A stretch of DNA of 64,000 nt, from assembly GCF_002161675.1 (NCBI RefSeq), contig NZ_NFIH01000012.1, positions 28,066 through 92,065 of the forward strand, in the 5' to 3' direction. The DNA is from Pseudoflavonifractor sp. An44 (lineage in GTDB: Bacteria > Bacillota > Clostridia > Oscillospirales > Oscillospiraceae). The notes beneath the pieces were generated by a model. It ran no database searches and was not told the DNA's origin. It worked only from the letters and a program-made list of their open reading frames with translations. Below are positions 17,722-25,804 of this stretch, piece by piece. A program made the translations under genes and the position numbers. Within the stretch, counting starts at the first letter, position 1. Every line of letters begins with the position of its first letter.

Positions 17722-19017
17722 ATGCATAAACTTATTATTCATAAACTAGGACCGATACGGCATTGCGAATTAACTTGCTCTCAGTTTATGACTTTCACCG
17801 GATTTCAAGCCTCAGGAAAAAGTACAATAGCAAAAGCTGTTTATTATTTTAGAACAATCAAAAATGATATTTATTCCACACTTGAAGATATTGCTTTAAG
17901 TCTGTATTCCGATTCAGACCAGAATCAAAATATTTCTAAAAACAAATATTTAACAGACTTCCTAAGAGAAAAATTTTTGAGAGTGTTTGGTTCCTCTTGG
18001 GGAATGGATAATGATATGTCAATGGAATATTATTTTTCTGAAGACTGCTTTGTAAAAGTCTACCTCAAAGAGGAAAATTTTTATTCCACTCCTAATTATG
18101 TATGGATTGAGTTATGCCCCGCCATAACATCTTTTTTGCGCGATAATAGTTTGAGAGTAGATGCTTTGGGTGTTCCTGCGACTGAACGAAAGAGAATTCA
18201 GGAAAGACTAGTTCAGCTTTTTAACGATAATTATGAAACAGTCTATATCCCAGCAGGCCGTAGCATGATTACACTATTATCCCAACAAATGAGTTATATT
18301 TATACCACCATGAAAGATGCTCAGAAACGAGCGATTGACTATTGTACTCAAGATTATATTGAGAGAATACTAAGTTTGAAATCTGAATTCTCAGATGGAT
18401 TAAATGGGCTCGCTGCATATGAGGGACCTAAAAACAATATACCCAGATCCGTAACAAGCCTTGCAATGGATCTTGTCCAAAAGGTTTTAAGAGGCAGTTA
18501 TAGGTTCGCCGATAACGAAGAGAGAATAGTACTGGATAATAACAAGTATGTAAAAATAAACTTTGCATCCTCTGGCCAGCAAGAATCAGTTTGGATCCTA
18601 AATCTGTTGTTTTACTATCTTGTTCATGGTACACCTGTAAATTTCATAATTGAGGAGCCGGAATCACATCTTTTCCCAGAATCCCAAAAGTATATAACAG
18701 AATTAATCACTTTGATTTTTAATTTGGGCCACTCTGTATTGGTCACTACCCACAGCCCGTATGTACTGGGAACATTAAATAATTTGCTTTATGCTGACAA
18801 TATTCCGAAGAAGTTGAAAGATACTGCATCATCGATTATTCCTTCCGAATTTTGGATTAATGGCAATCAGTTTTCCGCATGGTTTGTGAAAAATGGTAGC
18901 ATCGAAGATTGCATAGATCAAGAGATACATTTAATTCAAAATGAAAAACTTGATCAGATTTCTAAAGTGATTAATAGGGATTTTGACAAGTTGTTTGATT
19001 TGGAAATGGATGAATAA
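17722..19017 (+). CDS. ABC-type AAA ATPase (AAA_15/AAA_21, OLD-like), first gene of a two-gene candidate defence system
   Basis: A 431-residue ATPase. Walker A is GFQASGKST at about residues 29-37. A long divergent insert (about 45-270) separates it from the ABC-like signature ASSGQQES (about 279-286), Walker B FIIEEPESHLFP (about 310) and the switch His in TTHSPY (about 345). This arrangement belongs to the SMC/OLD-like ATPases that drive PARIS, Septu and related systems. No TOPRIM or nuclease domain is fused. The next gene starts 13 bases later and encodes a small PD-(D/E)XK protein, so the ATPase probably controls that effector. AT-rich, with its own promoter, inside a tRNA-bounded remnant. 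Confidence 0.85.
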   Translation: MHKLIIHKLGPIRHCELTCSQFMTFTGFQASGKSTIAKAVYYFRTIKNDIYSTLEDIALSLYSDSDQNQNISKNKYLTDFLREKFLRVFGSSWGMDNDMSMEYYFSEDCFVKVYLKEENFYSTPNYVWIELCPAITSFLRDNSLRVDALGVPATERKRIQERLVQLFNDNYETVYIPAGRSMITLLSQQMSYIYTTMKDAQKRAIDYCTQDYIERILSLKSEFSDGLNGLAAYEGPKNNIPRSVTSLAMDLVQKVLRGSYRFADNEERIVLDNNKYVKINFASSGQQESVWILNLLFYYLVHGTPVNFIIEEPESHLFPESQKYITELITLIFNLGHSVLVTTHSPYVLGTLNNLLYADNIPKKLKDTASSIIPSEFWINGNQFSAWFVKNGSIEDCIDQEIHLIQNEKLDQISKVINRDFDKLFDLEMDE

Positions 19018-19030
19018 GAAGGTGTAGAAA

Positions 19031-19456
19031 ATGCCAATTGCGGGATACATGTCCCTTTGTAAAGAAAGAGCTCCCATTATTAGTTCACGAGATAAAGGAG
19101 GATCGCAAACACATATAGCGTATAATAGAGGTTCATCCTTTGTGACCCACTATCAAGTCGATGGAGTCATAATAAAGAGTGGAAATAAGTGTGATTTTCT
19201 TCTTATTAACGAGGACAAAAAAACAGCCTACCTCATAGAATTGAAAGGCTCAGATTTAAGCTGGGCTGCCATGCAATTGCAGGCAACAGAACAAACATTG
19301 TCAGAGCAACTTGCACCGTATCAACCATTGCAATATAGAATCGTTGCTAATAAATGTCGAACTAACGAAATTGAAACGGCGGAGTTCAAAAAATACAGAA
19401 AGCTCTGGAAAAAACGGCTTGTTTACAAATCTGTAAAGTATGAGGAAAACATTTAG
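19031..19456 (+). CDS. Small PD-(D/E)XK nuclease-like protein, partner of the ATPase
   Basis: A 141-residue protein, AAGGTG before its ATG. The PD-(D/E)XK core is readable: KCDFLLIN supplies the first Asp, AYLIELKG the Glu-x-Lys, and a helix AAMQLQATEQ carries the usual trailing Gln. The C-terminal quarter is Lys/Arg/Tyr-rich and may bind nucleic acid. It follows the AAA ATPase by 13 bases and surely shares its mRNA. I do not recognise this exact ATPase/nuclease pair as a named defence system. A metal-dependent nuclease held in check by the ATPase is the likely mechanism, by analogy only. Confidence 0.7.
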   Translation: MPIAGYMSLCKERAPIISSRDKGGSQTHIAYNRGSSFVTHYQVDGVIIKSGNKCDFLLINEDKKTAYLIELKGSDLSWAAMQLQATEQTLSEQLAPYQPLQYRIVANKCRTNEIETAEFKKYRKLWKKRLVYKSVKYEENI

Positions 19457-19526
19457 CTTATATGTATGCTGCAAAAAGCTGTAATCTAACATAGCCTATA
19501 CTTATATTATTTGCAAATTATATTGT

Positions 19527-19557
19527 GAGCGCCATAGGTTTGAATCCTATGGCGCTC
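19527..19557 (+). repeat. Hairpin with tRNA acceptor/T-arm geometry
   Basis: GAGCGCCATAGG - TTTGAAT - CCTATGGCGCTC: a perfect 12-bp stem with a 7-base loop. The length equals a 7-bp acceptor plus a 5-bp T stem, and the loop resembles a T loop. There is no T run on the plus strand, so it is a poor plus-strand terminator. It separates the nuclease gene from the converging excisionase gene. Confidence 0.6.
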
Positions 19558-19564
19558 CTACCTG

Positions 19565-19783
19565 TTATTCAGTTTCGTCGTCCAGCCCCTCCGTCTTCAG
19601 CCAATCCTCAAAGGACTTTCTGGAGATGCGGATCATGTTGCCGATGTGGATCGTCTTGAACGCTCCGGAGTTAGCAAGTTTATAGGCCGTGGCGCGGCCG
19701 ATACCGAGAATGGCTGCGATGTCATTCACGGTGTATGTTTTGCTTTGGGGCGTTCCTTTTTCGTTGGGTGTGTTGGTGCTCAT
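19565..19783 (-). CDS. Excisionase-like helix-turn-helix DNA-binding protein
   Basis: A 72-residue protein of the MerR/AlpA excisionase fold. The start at 19783 is chosen because GGAGG lies upstream. TYTVNDIAAILGIGRATAYKLANSGAFKTIHIGNMIRISRKSFEDWL is the complete winged helix-turn-helix region. Such proteins direct excision of integrative elements and are normally followed by a tyrosine integrase. Here no integrase is found on either side, so the element is a remnant or depends on another element's integrase. Three exact TGCTAAT sites lie just upstream (19802-19872). Confidence 0.85.
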   Translation of the reverse strand: MSTNTPNEKGTPQSKTYTVNDIAAILGIGRATAYKLANSGAFKTIHIGNMIRISRKSFEDWLKTEGLDDETE

Positions 19784-20008
19784 AAGATTATCCTCCATCT
19801 GTGCTAATAGCATTTTGAAATGGTCCCTGGAAGCCCTCTGTCACAAGGGGTTTCTGCTAATACCTTGCTAATACGACATTTGAAAAGCCGTTGTAAGGCA
19901 GCATATTTCAGGGGAATTTGTGCAAATTGACCTGCCTCCAGGCAGCACAATTTGAGAAGAAACAACACGGGAAGATATGATATGAACAACTTACGAAATG
20001 GTACGCCG

Positions 20009-20055
20009 TACTCCTAAGCGGTAGGTCGGGTGTTCGAATCACCTCGGGAACGCCA
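20009..20055 (+). other. 3' fragment of a tRNA-Arg(CCT) gene, probable attachment-site remnant
   Basis: From the anticodon loop ACTCCTAAG through a T arm GGGTG-TTCGAAT-CACCT and acceptor strand CGGGAAC to GCCA. No GTTCCCG 5' acceptor strand, nor a D arm, is found upstream, so the 5' half is missing. Tyrosine integrases typically leave such 3' tRNA pieces. Its sequence differs from the intact tRNA-Arg at 16501, so the two are not simple copies. Confidence 0.7.
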
Positions 20056-20062
20056 AAAACTC

Positions 20063-20104
20063 CGCCGGAAAACCCAGTAAAATCAAGGGTTTCCGGCGTT
20101 TTTT
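20063..20104 (+). terminator. Terminator after the tRNA fragment
   Basis: CGCCGGAAAACCC pairs with GGGTTTCCGGCG, followed by six T. It probably came with the original tRNA gene. Confidence 0.75.
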
Positions 20105-20423
20105 CATTTTTACGGGAAAAGAGAAAAATCGTGAAATTCACAGATTTTCATTAGCAAATTCTCCGTCAGCTAATGGAAATTAGAACTAATGTCGTCCGCC
20201 TTTCAGGTGTACGGCTTGCTAATAAAAATTAGCAGAATTTTTGCCATTTTGCTAATGAAAATGCCCTCTCTGCTAATTGGAGAAAAATCGAGCAAAATTT
20301 CTGCTAATGAAAAAGGCGGTTGTTACCCTGTTAATTTGTTCATTTAGGGGTGGCGAGCGACAATCGCACACTACCTCTATGCCCTTTCTTATTATATAAT
20401 TGCGGTAACAGGAGGTGGTTGTT

Positions 20424-20603
20424 TTGAAAGAACAGAAATATCATTTATATCTTTCCGATGAAAAATACAGGAGAGTTTTGCAATCACTTATCCGTTTGAA
20501 AAACAGCCTGATAGCACAAGGCAGATACACCGATGGAGTTGATGATATTCTCTGCAAGATGATTTCAGCCAAGAAAAGAAAGTTCAAAATCAAATATATC
20601 TGA
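20424..20603 (+). CDS. Small conserved protein of integrative elements
   Basis: A 59-residue protein read from a TTG at 20424, eight bases after AGGAGG; the GTG at 20415 overlaps that site and is unlikely. The sequence starts KEQKYHLYLSDEKYRRVLQS and ends in a basic tail. It is all helical and highly charged. I know similar small proteins from clostridial conjugative elements but not their function. It lies just beyond the right TGCTAAT cluster, consistent with element debris. Confidence 0.6.
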   Translation: MKEQKYHLYLSDEKYRRVLQSLIRLKNSLIAQGRYTDGVDDILCKMISAKKRKFKIKYI

Positions 20604-20676
20604 ACATAGAACAAGACCGCCTACACAATGTAAGTGGTCTTTGCTAATTTTGAGTAAGTTCGACAAACTGGAATTT

Positions 20677-21102
20677 CTATTTGTGTTGCCATGTCATTAC
20701 ATAATCTTTTTCTCCGGTAGCCTCATCTAAGCCACTATGCTGAATCTCAAATCCTTCTCTCTTATAAAAAGATATTGCCCGTGCGTTCTTTTGGTATACG
20801 TTCAAGTGCAACTTGTTCCTTTTATCCTTTGCATAATTCAGCAGAATTTTACCTATACCCTGCGATTGCATTTCACCAGAAACAAAAATGCCCTCAACAT
20901 ATTCATCATTTAACCCTATAAAACCCTGTATTTCTGTATCATACTCATACACATAAACCTCTGCTAGTAACAACGCTTCTTTTACTGATTTGAAATTGCT
21001 TTTCCAGTATTCGGCGGGGATAAAATTATGTGCCTTTATATTTGTATCCAACCATATATCTGCAACTTTATTTATATCATCCCTTTGAAATTCTCTAATC
21101 AT
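20677..21102 (-). CDS. GNAT-family N-acetyltransferase
   Basis: A 141-residue enzyme, start at 21102 with GGAGCG upstream. Acetyl-CoA site: SGEMQSQGIGKILLNYAK (the Q/R-x-x-G-x-G/A motif). The C-terminal ARAISFYKREGFEI is the standard GNAT end, close to the YjaB/RimI-like group. The acceptor substrate is unknown. AT-rich and beside element-type genes, so probably accessory. The cysteine-rich gene lies upstream on the same strand, 58 bases away. Confidence 0.85.
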   Translation of the reverse strand: MIREFQRDDINKVADIWLDTNIKAHNFIPAEYWKSNFKSVKEALLLAEVYVYEYDTEIQGFIGLNDEYVEGIFVSGEMQSQGIGKILLNYAKDKRNKLHLNVYQKNARAISFYKREGFEIQHSGLDEATGEKDYVMTWQHK

Positions 21103-21160
21103 AACGGTGACGCTCCATAAACTTGAATTTTCCAATTTAACAAACTTGAATTTGACTTGC

Positions 21161-21484
21161 CTATTTTCTTAAAATCTCATGTGGAGCTTCTATTTCATTT
21201 GCCAAGGTATGCTCTGTTAATTCTGACATCAATTTCAATTTTTTATTAATCAATGGTCGCATACAATTAGGAACATGTTCCTGATGCGCTCTGTGGATTG
21301 CTACACATTCCTTACAGTTTCCGTGATAACGACAGGCTTTCAGGCAAGGACAGTGATCTTTGTCTTTATACTCCTTACGAAATTCCGCTGCAAATTCTTC
21401 TTGCAGTCTCAGCCCCTCGACACGGTTTCCCTTATGAAATTCTACCATTGCATCCAGTTCTTTCTGGTTCCCTTCAATCTTCAT
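21161..21484 (-). CDS. Small cysteine/histidine-rich protein of unknown function
   Basis: A 107-residue protein; the start at 21484 follows GGAGGCG. A charged helical N-terminal part (about 1-45) precedes a metal-site-like region (CPCLKACRYHGNCKECVAIH, then H-x2-H-x4-NC) with six cysteines and four histidines in about 35 residues. The family is common in Firmicutes and has no known function to me. The Cys/His pattern suggests zinc binding. Confidence 0.6.
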   Translation of the reverse strand: MKIEGNQKELDAMVEFHKGNRVEGLRLQEEFAAEFRKEYKDKDHCPCLKACRYHGNCKECVAIHRAHQEHVPNCMRPLINKKLKLMSELTEHTLANEIEAPHEILRK

Positions 21485-21578
21485 GTTATTATAGCGCCTC
21501 CATTTCAACTATTCCTCATTTTCTGATAAATTCAAATTTGTCTTTTTCTCTTATACACCAAAACTATGAATATTTCTA

Positions 21579-21627
21579 CCCGCCGTCTATTGACCTCAGT
21601 TACGAGGAAAATAGGCGGCTTTTTTTA
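21579..21627 (+). terminator. Terminator-like hairpin without an upstream plus-strand gene
   Basis: CCGCC-G-TCTATT pairs with AATAGGCGG across about 20 bases, then seven T. No plus-strand gene ends before it, so a small RNA or an attenuator relic could end here. The region 21485-22006 otherwise holds only a possible 39-residue ORF. Confidence 0.5.
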
Positions 21628-21767
21628 TTTTCAAAAAAATTTTCAAGAAATTTTTGAAAAACACCCCCCAAAAACGCTCTCCCATTTCAAACAAGTGAAG
21701 GGGTTAATTCCGAACCACGAAAACGGAAGCCTTTCACTTGAACTTTGACAACTGAATAAGTCATTCA

Positions 21768-21887
21768 CTAAGACTTTATTTCTGATGATTTTAGCCACCT
21801 TATCGGGTACGCCGAGACTTCTGCATTGCAGAACAGCGAGAACTCCCGGTATAGGGATAGGAATGATACTGCGAGTTGTTTTTTCAT
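21768..21887 (-). CDS. Possible 39-residue peptide
   Basis: ATG at 21887 with AGGAGAAG upstream, encoding MKKQLAVSFLSLYREF and ending WLKSSEIKS. No known family was recognised with confidence. The good ribosome site is the only real support. It could be a leader peptide or an element fragment. Confidence 0.3.
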   Translation of the reverse strand: MKKQLAVSFLSLYREFSLFCNAEVSAYPIRWLKSSEIKS

Positions 21888-22006
21888 GGGTTCTTCTCCT
21901 CCTCTGCTTGTTAGACGTGGACGACCTTCTATTTCATCATTATATACATACAAAGCAGGTGGAGGTGTCAAACTGGGAAGTGGCAATAGTGCTGACGTGT
22001 TGCGGG

Positions 22007-23317
22007 TTAAGCGGGCCGGGGATCGGGAGCACCCAGCCCCTGGGGTCTGCCCAGCACCAGGCCCAGCAGCAGGGTGAACAGCTCGGCGGCGGGGAAGGCC
22101 AGCCACACCCCGGTGATGCCAAACAGGTGGGAGAGGAGGAAGGCGAAGGCCACAATGGCCACCACACCCCGGCACAGGGCCAGGATGGAGGACTCTCTGC
22201 CCCGGCCCGTGGCGCTATAAAAGCCGGATTTGACAATGTTGGCCCCGGCGAAGAGGAAGCCCAGAAAGTACAGGCGCAGGCCGGGGATGGCGTAGTCGGC
22301 CAGCTGGGCGGAGTGCTGGCTGTTGAACACCGCCACCAGGGTCCCGGCGAAGGTGACCACCACGGCCACCACCACGGCGGACACACACAGGCCGATGAAC
22401 ATGGAGTGGCGGTAGATGCGGCTCTGGCCCTGGGTGTCGCCGGAGCCGTGGCAGGCGCTGGCCAGGGGCTGGAGCCCCTGGGAGATGCCGTTGAAGAGGG
22501 CGACCCCCACCAGGGCGATGTTGGCCACGATGCCGTAGGCGGCCACAGCCGCATTGCCCGCCAGGTGGAGAAGGATGAAGTTAAAGACCATGGTGGTCAC
22601 GCCGCTGGACATCTCCCCCACAAAGGCCACCACCCCCAGCTGGCAGGCGGAGAGCAGGCGGCGCAGAGAGGGCAGGGTGGGGGTGAGGCGGATGGTGTTG
22701 CGGGGGGAGAGGTAGTGGAGCAGGCAGATGGACATGCTCACCACCGGGGAGAAGCCGGTGGCCAGGGCGGCCCCGGTCATGCCCAGTCCCAAGGGGAACA
22801 TGAGCAGGTAGTCAAAGAGGATGTTGAACAGGCCGCTGAGCAGAGTGGCGGCCATGGCGATGCGGGGGGCGCCATCGTTGCGCACAAAGGCGGTACAGGT
22901 GAAGTTGAGCATGAACAGGGGGGCAAAACACAGCACAATGCGGATGTAATTGTGTCCTACCTGCAAAATGGTGTCGTCCGCCCCCATCAGCCGCAGCACC
23001 CCGTCAGGCACGGCCACACCCAGAGCCACAAACACCGCCCCCACCAGCAGGGTCCAGGCGATGGAGTTGGAGAAGTAGAGGTGGTAGTCGGGGGTGTTGC
23101 TCCCTTTCCCTAAGGCGTAGCGGGTGGCGGAGCCGATGCCGATCATGGAGCCCAGGGCGAAGATGAGCCCGTAGAGGGGGAGCACCAGGTTCAGGGCGGT
23201 GATGCCGTTGGGGCCCTGGGACAGGGAGATAAAAAAGGTATCGGCCAGGATGTAGCAGGAGGTGCCGATCATGGCCAGAATGTTGGGAAGCAGATAGCGT
23301 CTGAGCTGTTTTTCCAT
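22007..23317 (-). CDS. MATE-family multidrug/cation exporter
   Basis: A 436-residue integral membrane protein with about 12 predicted spans and the two-lobed MATE plan. The first lobe starts with the family pattern ILADTFFIS and GIGSATRYALG; the second repeats it at GISQGLQPLAS. It probably exports drugs or metabolites using Na+ or H+. It stands alone on the minus strand, with AT-rich DNA downstream. An inverted repeat AAAACTTCATGCG (23339-23351) / CGCATGAAGTTTT (23390-23402) lies upstream and could be regulatory. The remaining bases to 23626 show nothing else. Confidence 0.92.
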   Translation of the reverse strand: MEKQLRRYLLPNILAMIGTSCYILADTFFISLSQGPNGITALNLVLPLYGLIFALGSMIGIGSATRYALGKGSNTPDYHLYFSNSIAWTLLVGAVFVALGVAVPDGVLRLMGADDTILQVGHNYIRIVLCFAPLFMLNFTCTAFVRNDGAPRIAMAATLLSGLFNILFDYLLMFPLGLGMTGAALATGFSPVVSMSICLLHYLSPRNTIRLTPTLPSLRRLLSACQLGVVAFVGEMSSGVTTMVFNFILLHLAGNAAVAAYGIVANIALVGVALFNGISQGLQPLASACHGSGDTQGQSRIYRHSMFIGLCVSAVVVAVVVTFAGTLVAVFNSQHSAQLADYAIPGLRLYFLGFLFAGANIVKSGFYSATGRGRESSILALCRGVVAIVAFAFLLSHLFGITGVWLAFPAAELFTLLLGLVLGRPQGLGAPDPRPA

Positions 23318-23338
23318 GTTTCTTTAGTCCTTTCGCAC

Positions 23339-23402
23339 AAAAACTTCATGCGTAAAACACGCACCACGAAAATCAAGCAAGATTAGCTGCGCATGAAGTT
23401 TT
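23339..23402. repeat. 13-bp inverted repeat upstream of the MATE gene
   Basis: AAAACTTCATGCG and its exact complement 38 bases later. It could form a hairpin in the MATE leader or bind a regulator. Confidence 0.4.
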
Positions 23403-23626
23403 GCGCAGCATTTCCGGTTGCCCCGAAGGGGCGAGGAAATGGCGCATCTGTTATTTTTGCTATGCTTTTACATAGCAAAATGCACCCTTGTCTACGGCTT
23501 CTAAGACCTAACGCCGTAAACGAAGAATGCATTCTACATTCCACTACCCGGTGGCAGTTGATATCCAAGAAAGTATACCCCAGAATGGTGGAGAAGGCAA
23601 GGGGGAGTGTGGCAAAATCCAAGGGC

Positions 23627-24499
23627 TTATGGCTGTGCCAGTTCCACCAAAACGCCACTGGCATCGTCGCTGGGTTTCAGGCGGGGAAATTGGCGCAAGT
23701 CCTGGTCTGCGTGTTCCACGGCCCGCAGGCGGGAGAGGAGGGAGGAGAGGCCCTGGGTGCAGGCAGCATGCAGATATTCCTGGGGCCCGGGCTCCAGGTG
23801 GTAGCTCTGGTACCCGGCGGCCAGCCCGTCGGACATCAAAAAGACATGGTGTACCCCTTGCCCGGACAGGGAGAGGTGGGCGCCGTACTGGGCCAGCCCG
23901 GTGTGAGGGGCCAAAACGGTGTAGCCATCCGGCTGTTCCGGATGGTTTTTCTTTTCCCGGTGCTCCAGAAGCTTTGCCCGCATGGCGGGGCTTTGAATGA
24001 CCTCGGCGGGTGGTTGCCCGGTGGTGTCAGACAGGTGCATACACAGTTGGATGGCCCGGTCGTCCAAGCGAGAGACCGCCGGATCATGGTACACGCCGCC
24101 GTCCCAGATGGCGGTGCAGTCGCCCAGAAGGAACAGCTCTGGGCCACTCTCCTGGGTATTTCGGAAAATAGCCAGGGAGGCGGAGGGCTCATAGGAAAAG
24201 CCCCGCAAGTGGTCCGCAATGGGAATGGCCTGGTATTGCTGCTCCACCAGGGCCAGGGCTTGCTCCACCGCCGTGGGAAGGGGAGTGGAGGGCTGCTCTA
24301 CCTGGGCGAAGGCGTGGGCAAAGGTGTGCACAAACCACTGGGCATCACTTTGAAAGCGGCCCTGCAAATAGGGCACCAACACATTGGGCATCAGGCCCGA
24401 GGAGCCATCCAGAAGCATAGCCCAGCGGTTGGGCTGGAGGTGTATGAAATCTTCGTTGACCTTGCGTCCTGTGGAGGACAGAGTGCTGACAACATCCAT
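23627..24499 (-). CDS. PP2C-like protein phosphatase
   Basis: A 290-residue protein; the start at 24499 follows GGGAGGT. PP2C motifs are recognisable though divergent: VNEDF near the N-terminus, LLDGSSGL as the metal-binding DG motif, LLGDCTAIW, and LMSDGLAAGY as the second metal motif. The family removes phosphate from Ser/Thr using Mn or Mg. No kinase or anti-sigma partner lies nearby, so its target is unknown. It is divergent from the DUF7916-type gene, with about 145 bases between. Confidence 0.75.
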   Translation of the reverse strand: MDVVSTLSSTGRKVNEDFIHLQPNRWAMLLDGSSGLMPNVLVPYLQGRFQSDAQWFVHTFAHAFAQVEQPSTPLPTAVEQALALVEQQYQAIPIADHLRGFSYEPSASLAIFRNTQESGPELFLLGDCTAIWDGGVYHDPAVSRLDDRAIQLCMHLSDTTGQPPAEVIQSPAMRAKLLEHREKKNHPEQPDGYTVLAPHTGLAQYGAHLSLSGQGVHHVFLMSDGLAAGYQSYHLEPGPQEYLHAACTQGLSSLLSRLRAVEHADQDLRQFPRLKPSDDASGVLVELAQP

Positions 24500-24643
24500 G
24501 GCCAGTACCTCCCTATCGTTTGCTTGTCCGTATTCTACCATGGAAGATGGGGAATGTATAGCGGCTGGAGTGGAAAAAGGGGGCATACACGTTGGGAGAG
24601 GTGTGGTATAATAAACGTATCCCAAAGACAAGGAGAGACTGTC

Positions 24644-25564
24644 ATGAAACGACTGCTTGACTGTACCGCCTCGGACTTTCGCACCATGAATAAGGAGGAG
24701 CTACTGGCCTCCATTGCCGGCTCGGAGGGCCGGGTGCTGGCCTGCGAGTCCATCGGCTATATCCAGCCCATGCTGGGCAACGTCACCAACGCCGAGTTTA
24801 CCGCTGCCATGGGGGCGGATATTCTGCTTTTGAACATGTTTGACGTACAAAAACCCGTCATCCAGGGCCTGCCCAAGTGCGAGCCCATGGAGGTGGTGGC
24901 CAAGCTCAAGGCCCTCACCGGCCGCCCCATCGGCATCAACCTGGAGCCGGTGGACCAGCCCCTGGAGCAGGAGGAGGGGGACCTGTGGGCCATGACCGAC
25001 GGGCGGAAGGCCACCCTGGAAAATGCCCGCCGGGCCGCGGACATGGGGGTGAACTTCATCCTCCTCACCGGAAATCCCGGGGTGGGTGTGACCAATGAGG
25101 CCATTGTGCGCACCTTGAAGGAGTACAAGGCGGAGCTGGGAGACCGGCTCATTCTGGCCGCCGGCAAGATGCACGCCTCCGGCATCCTCACCGAGGGGGC
25201 CGAGCACATCATCACCACCGCTGACATTGACGCCTTCGCCCAGGCCGGGGCGGACATCATTCTGCTCCCCGCCCCCGGCACCGTGCCCGGCATCACCGTG
25301 GAGTATGTCAGAGGCCTGGTCACCCACGCCCACTCCCTGGGCTGCCTGACCATCACCGCCATCGGCACCTCTCAGGAGGGGGCGGACGTGGACACCATCC
25401 GCCAGATTGCTCTGATGTGCAAGATGACCGGCACCGACATCCACCATCTGGGGGATGCGGGCTACGCGGGCATGTCCCTGCCGGAGAACATCCAGGCCTA
25501 TTCTGTGGCCATCCGTGGCATCCGCCACACCTATCACCGGATGGCCTGTTCCGTGAACCGCTGA
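24644..25564 (+). CDS. DUF7916-like TIM-barrel protein
   Basis: A 306-residue protein; the ATG at 24644 follows AAGGAGAG, so the long upstream reading is rejected. It reads as a TIM barrel: GINLEPVDQP, VNFILLTGNPGVGVTN, LILAAGKMHASG, GADIILLPAPGTVPG and ITAIGTSQEGAD look like successive strand ends with a phosphate-binding glycine loop. Relatives I know are annotated as unknown function or haloacid-dehalogenase-like and often lie beside PTS genes. None is here. It is monocistronic, with a terminator at 25590. Confidence 0.7.
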   Translation: MKRLLDCTASDFRTMNKEELLASIAGSEGRVLACESIGYIQPMLGNVTNAEFTAAMGADILLLNMFDVQKPVIQGLPKCEPMEVVAKLKALTGRPIGINLEPVDQPLEQEEGDLWAMTDGRKATLENARRAADMGVNFILLTGNPGVGVTNEAIVRTLKEYKAELGDRLILAAGKMHASGILTEGAEHIITTADIDAFAQAGADIILLPAPGTVPGITVEYVRGLVTHAHSLGCLTITAIGTSQEGADVDTIRQIALMCKMTGTDIHHLGDAGYAGMSLPENIQAYSVAIRGIRHTYHRMACSVNR

Positions 25565-25589
25565 GGGCCACATCCAAAATTTCGGAGAA

Positions 25590-25620
25590 AAGCGTCGGAG
25601 CATGGCTCCGGCGCTTTTTT
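25590..25620 (+). terminator. Terminator of the DUF7916-like gene
   Basis: AAAGCGTCGGAGC - ATG - GCTCCGGCGCTTTTTT, one G-T pair in the stem. Confidence 0.85.
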
Positions 25621-25668
25621 AGTAAAAAACCCACAAAATGGGGTGTGGGCAATTGGCATAAAAGCGAA

Positions 25669-25697
25669 TTGAAATAAACGAGTTTATATGGTAAAAC
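25669..25697 (+). promoter_or_regulatory. Possible promoter of the GH2 gene
   Basis: TTGAAA, 17-base spacer, TAAAAC; about 108 bases before the start. The -10 is poor. Confidence 0.35.
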
Positions 25698-25804
25698 TGT
25701 TGAGAAAGATGGGGGAACCCCCATGAGCGGAGCGGGTACGGGAGCGCGGCAGTGTGGGCGGCTCCGGTACCCCTTATACACGAGAAGGGAAAGGAGAAAG
25801 CGCA

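Larger units (their letters stand above)
19802..20308. repeat. TGCTAAT repeats, right cluster
   Basis: Exact copies at 19802, 19855, 19866, 20217, 20250, 20271 and 20302 on the plus strand, and at 20150 and 20228 as ATTAGCA on the other. Several continue as GAAAAA or TGGAGAAA. They flank the tRNA fragment and end before the 59-aa gene. The density far exceeds chance for a 7-mer in GC-rich DNA. Confidence 0.75.

Noticed and set aside
17515..17742. 75-residue minus-strand ORF
   Set aside because: Overlaps the ATPase promoter and start; no ribosome site or family.
16501..20055. Simple attL/attR pair from one integration
   Set aside because: The two tRNA-Arg sequences share only the anticodon region and differ in T and acceptor arms.
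19908..20141. 77-residue minus-strand ORF with VIRTPDLPLRS
   Set aside because: Antisense of the tRNA fragment; this peptide is a well-known misannotation.
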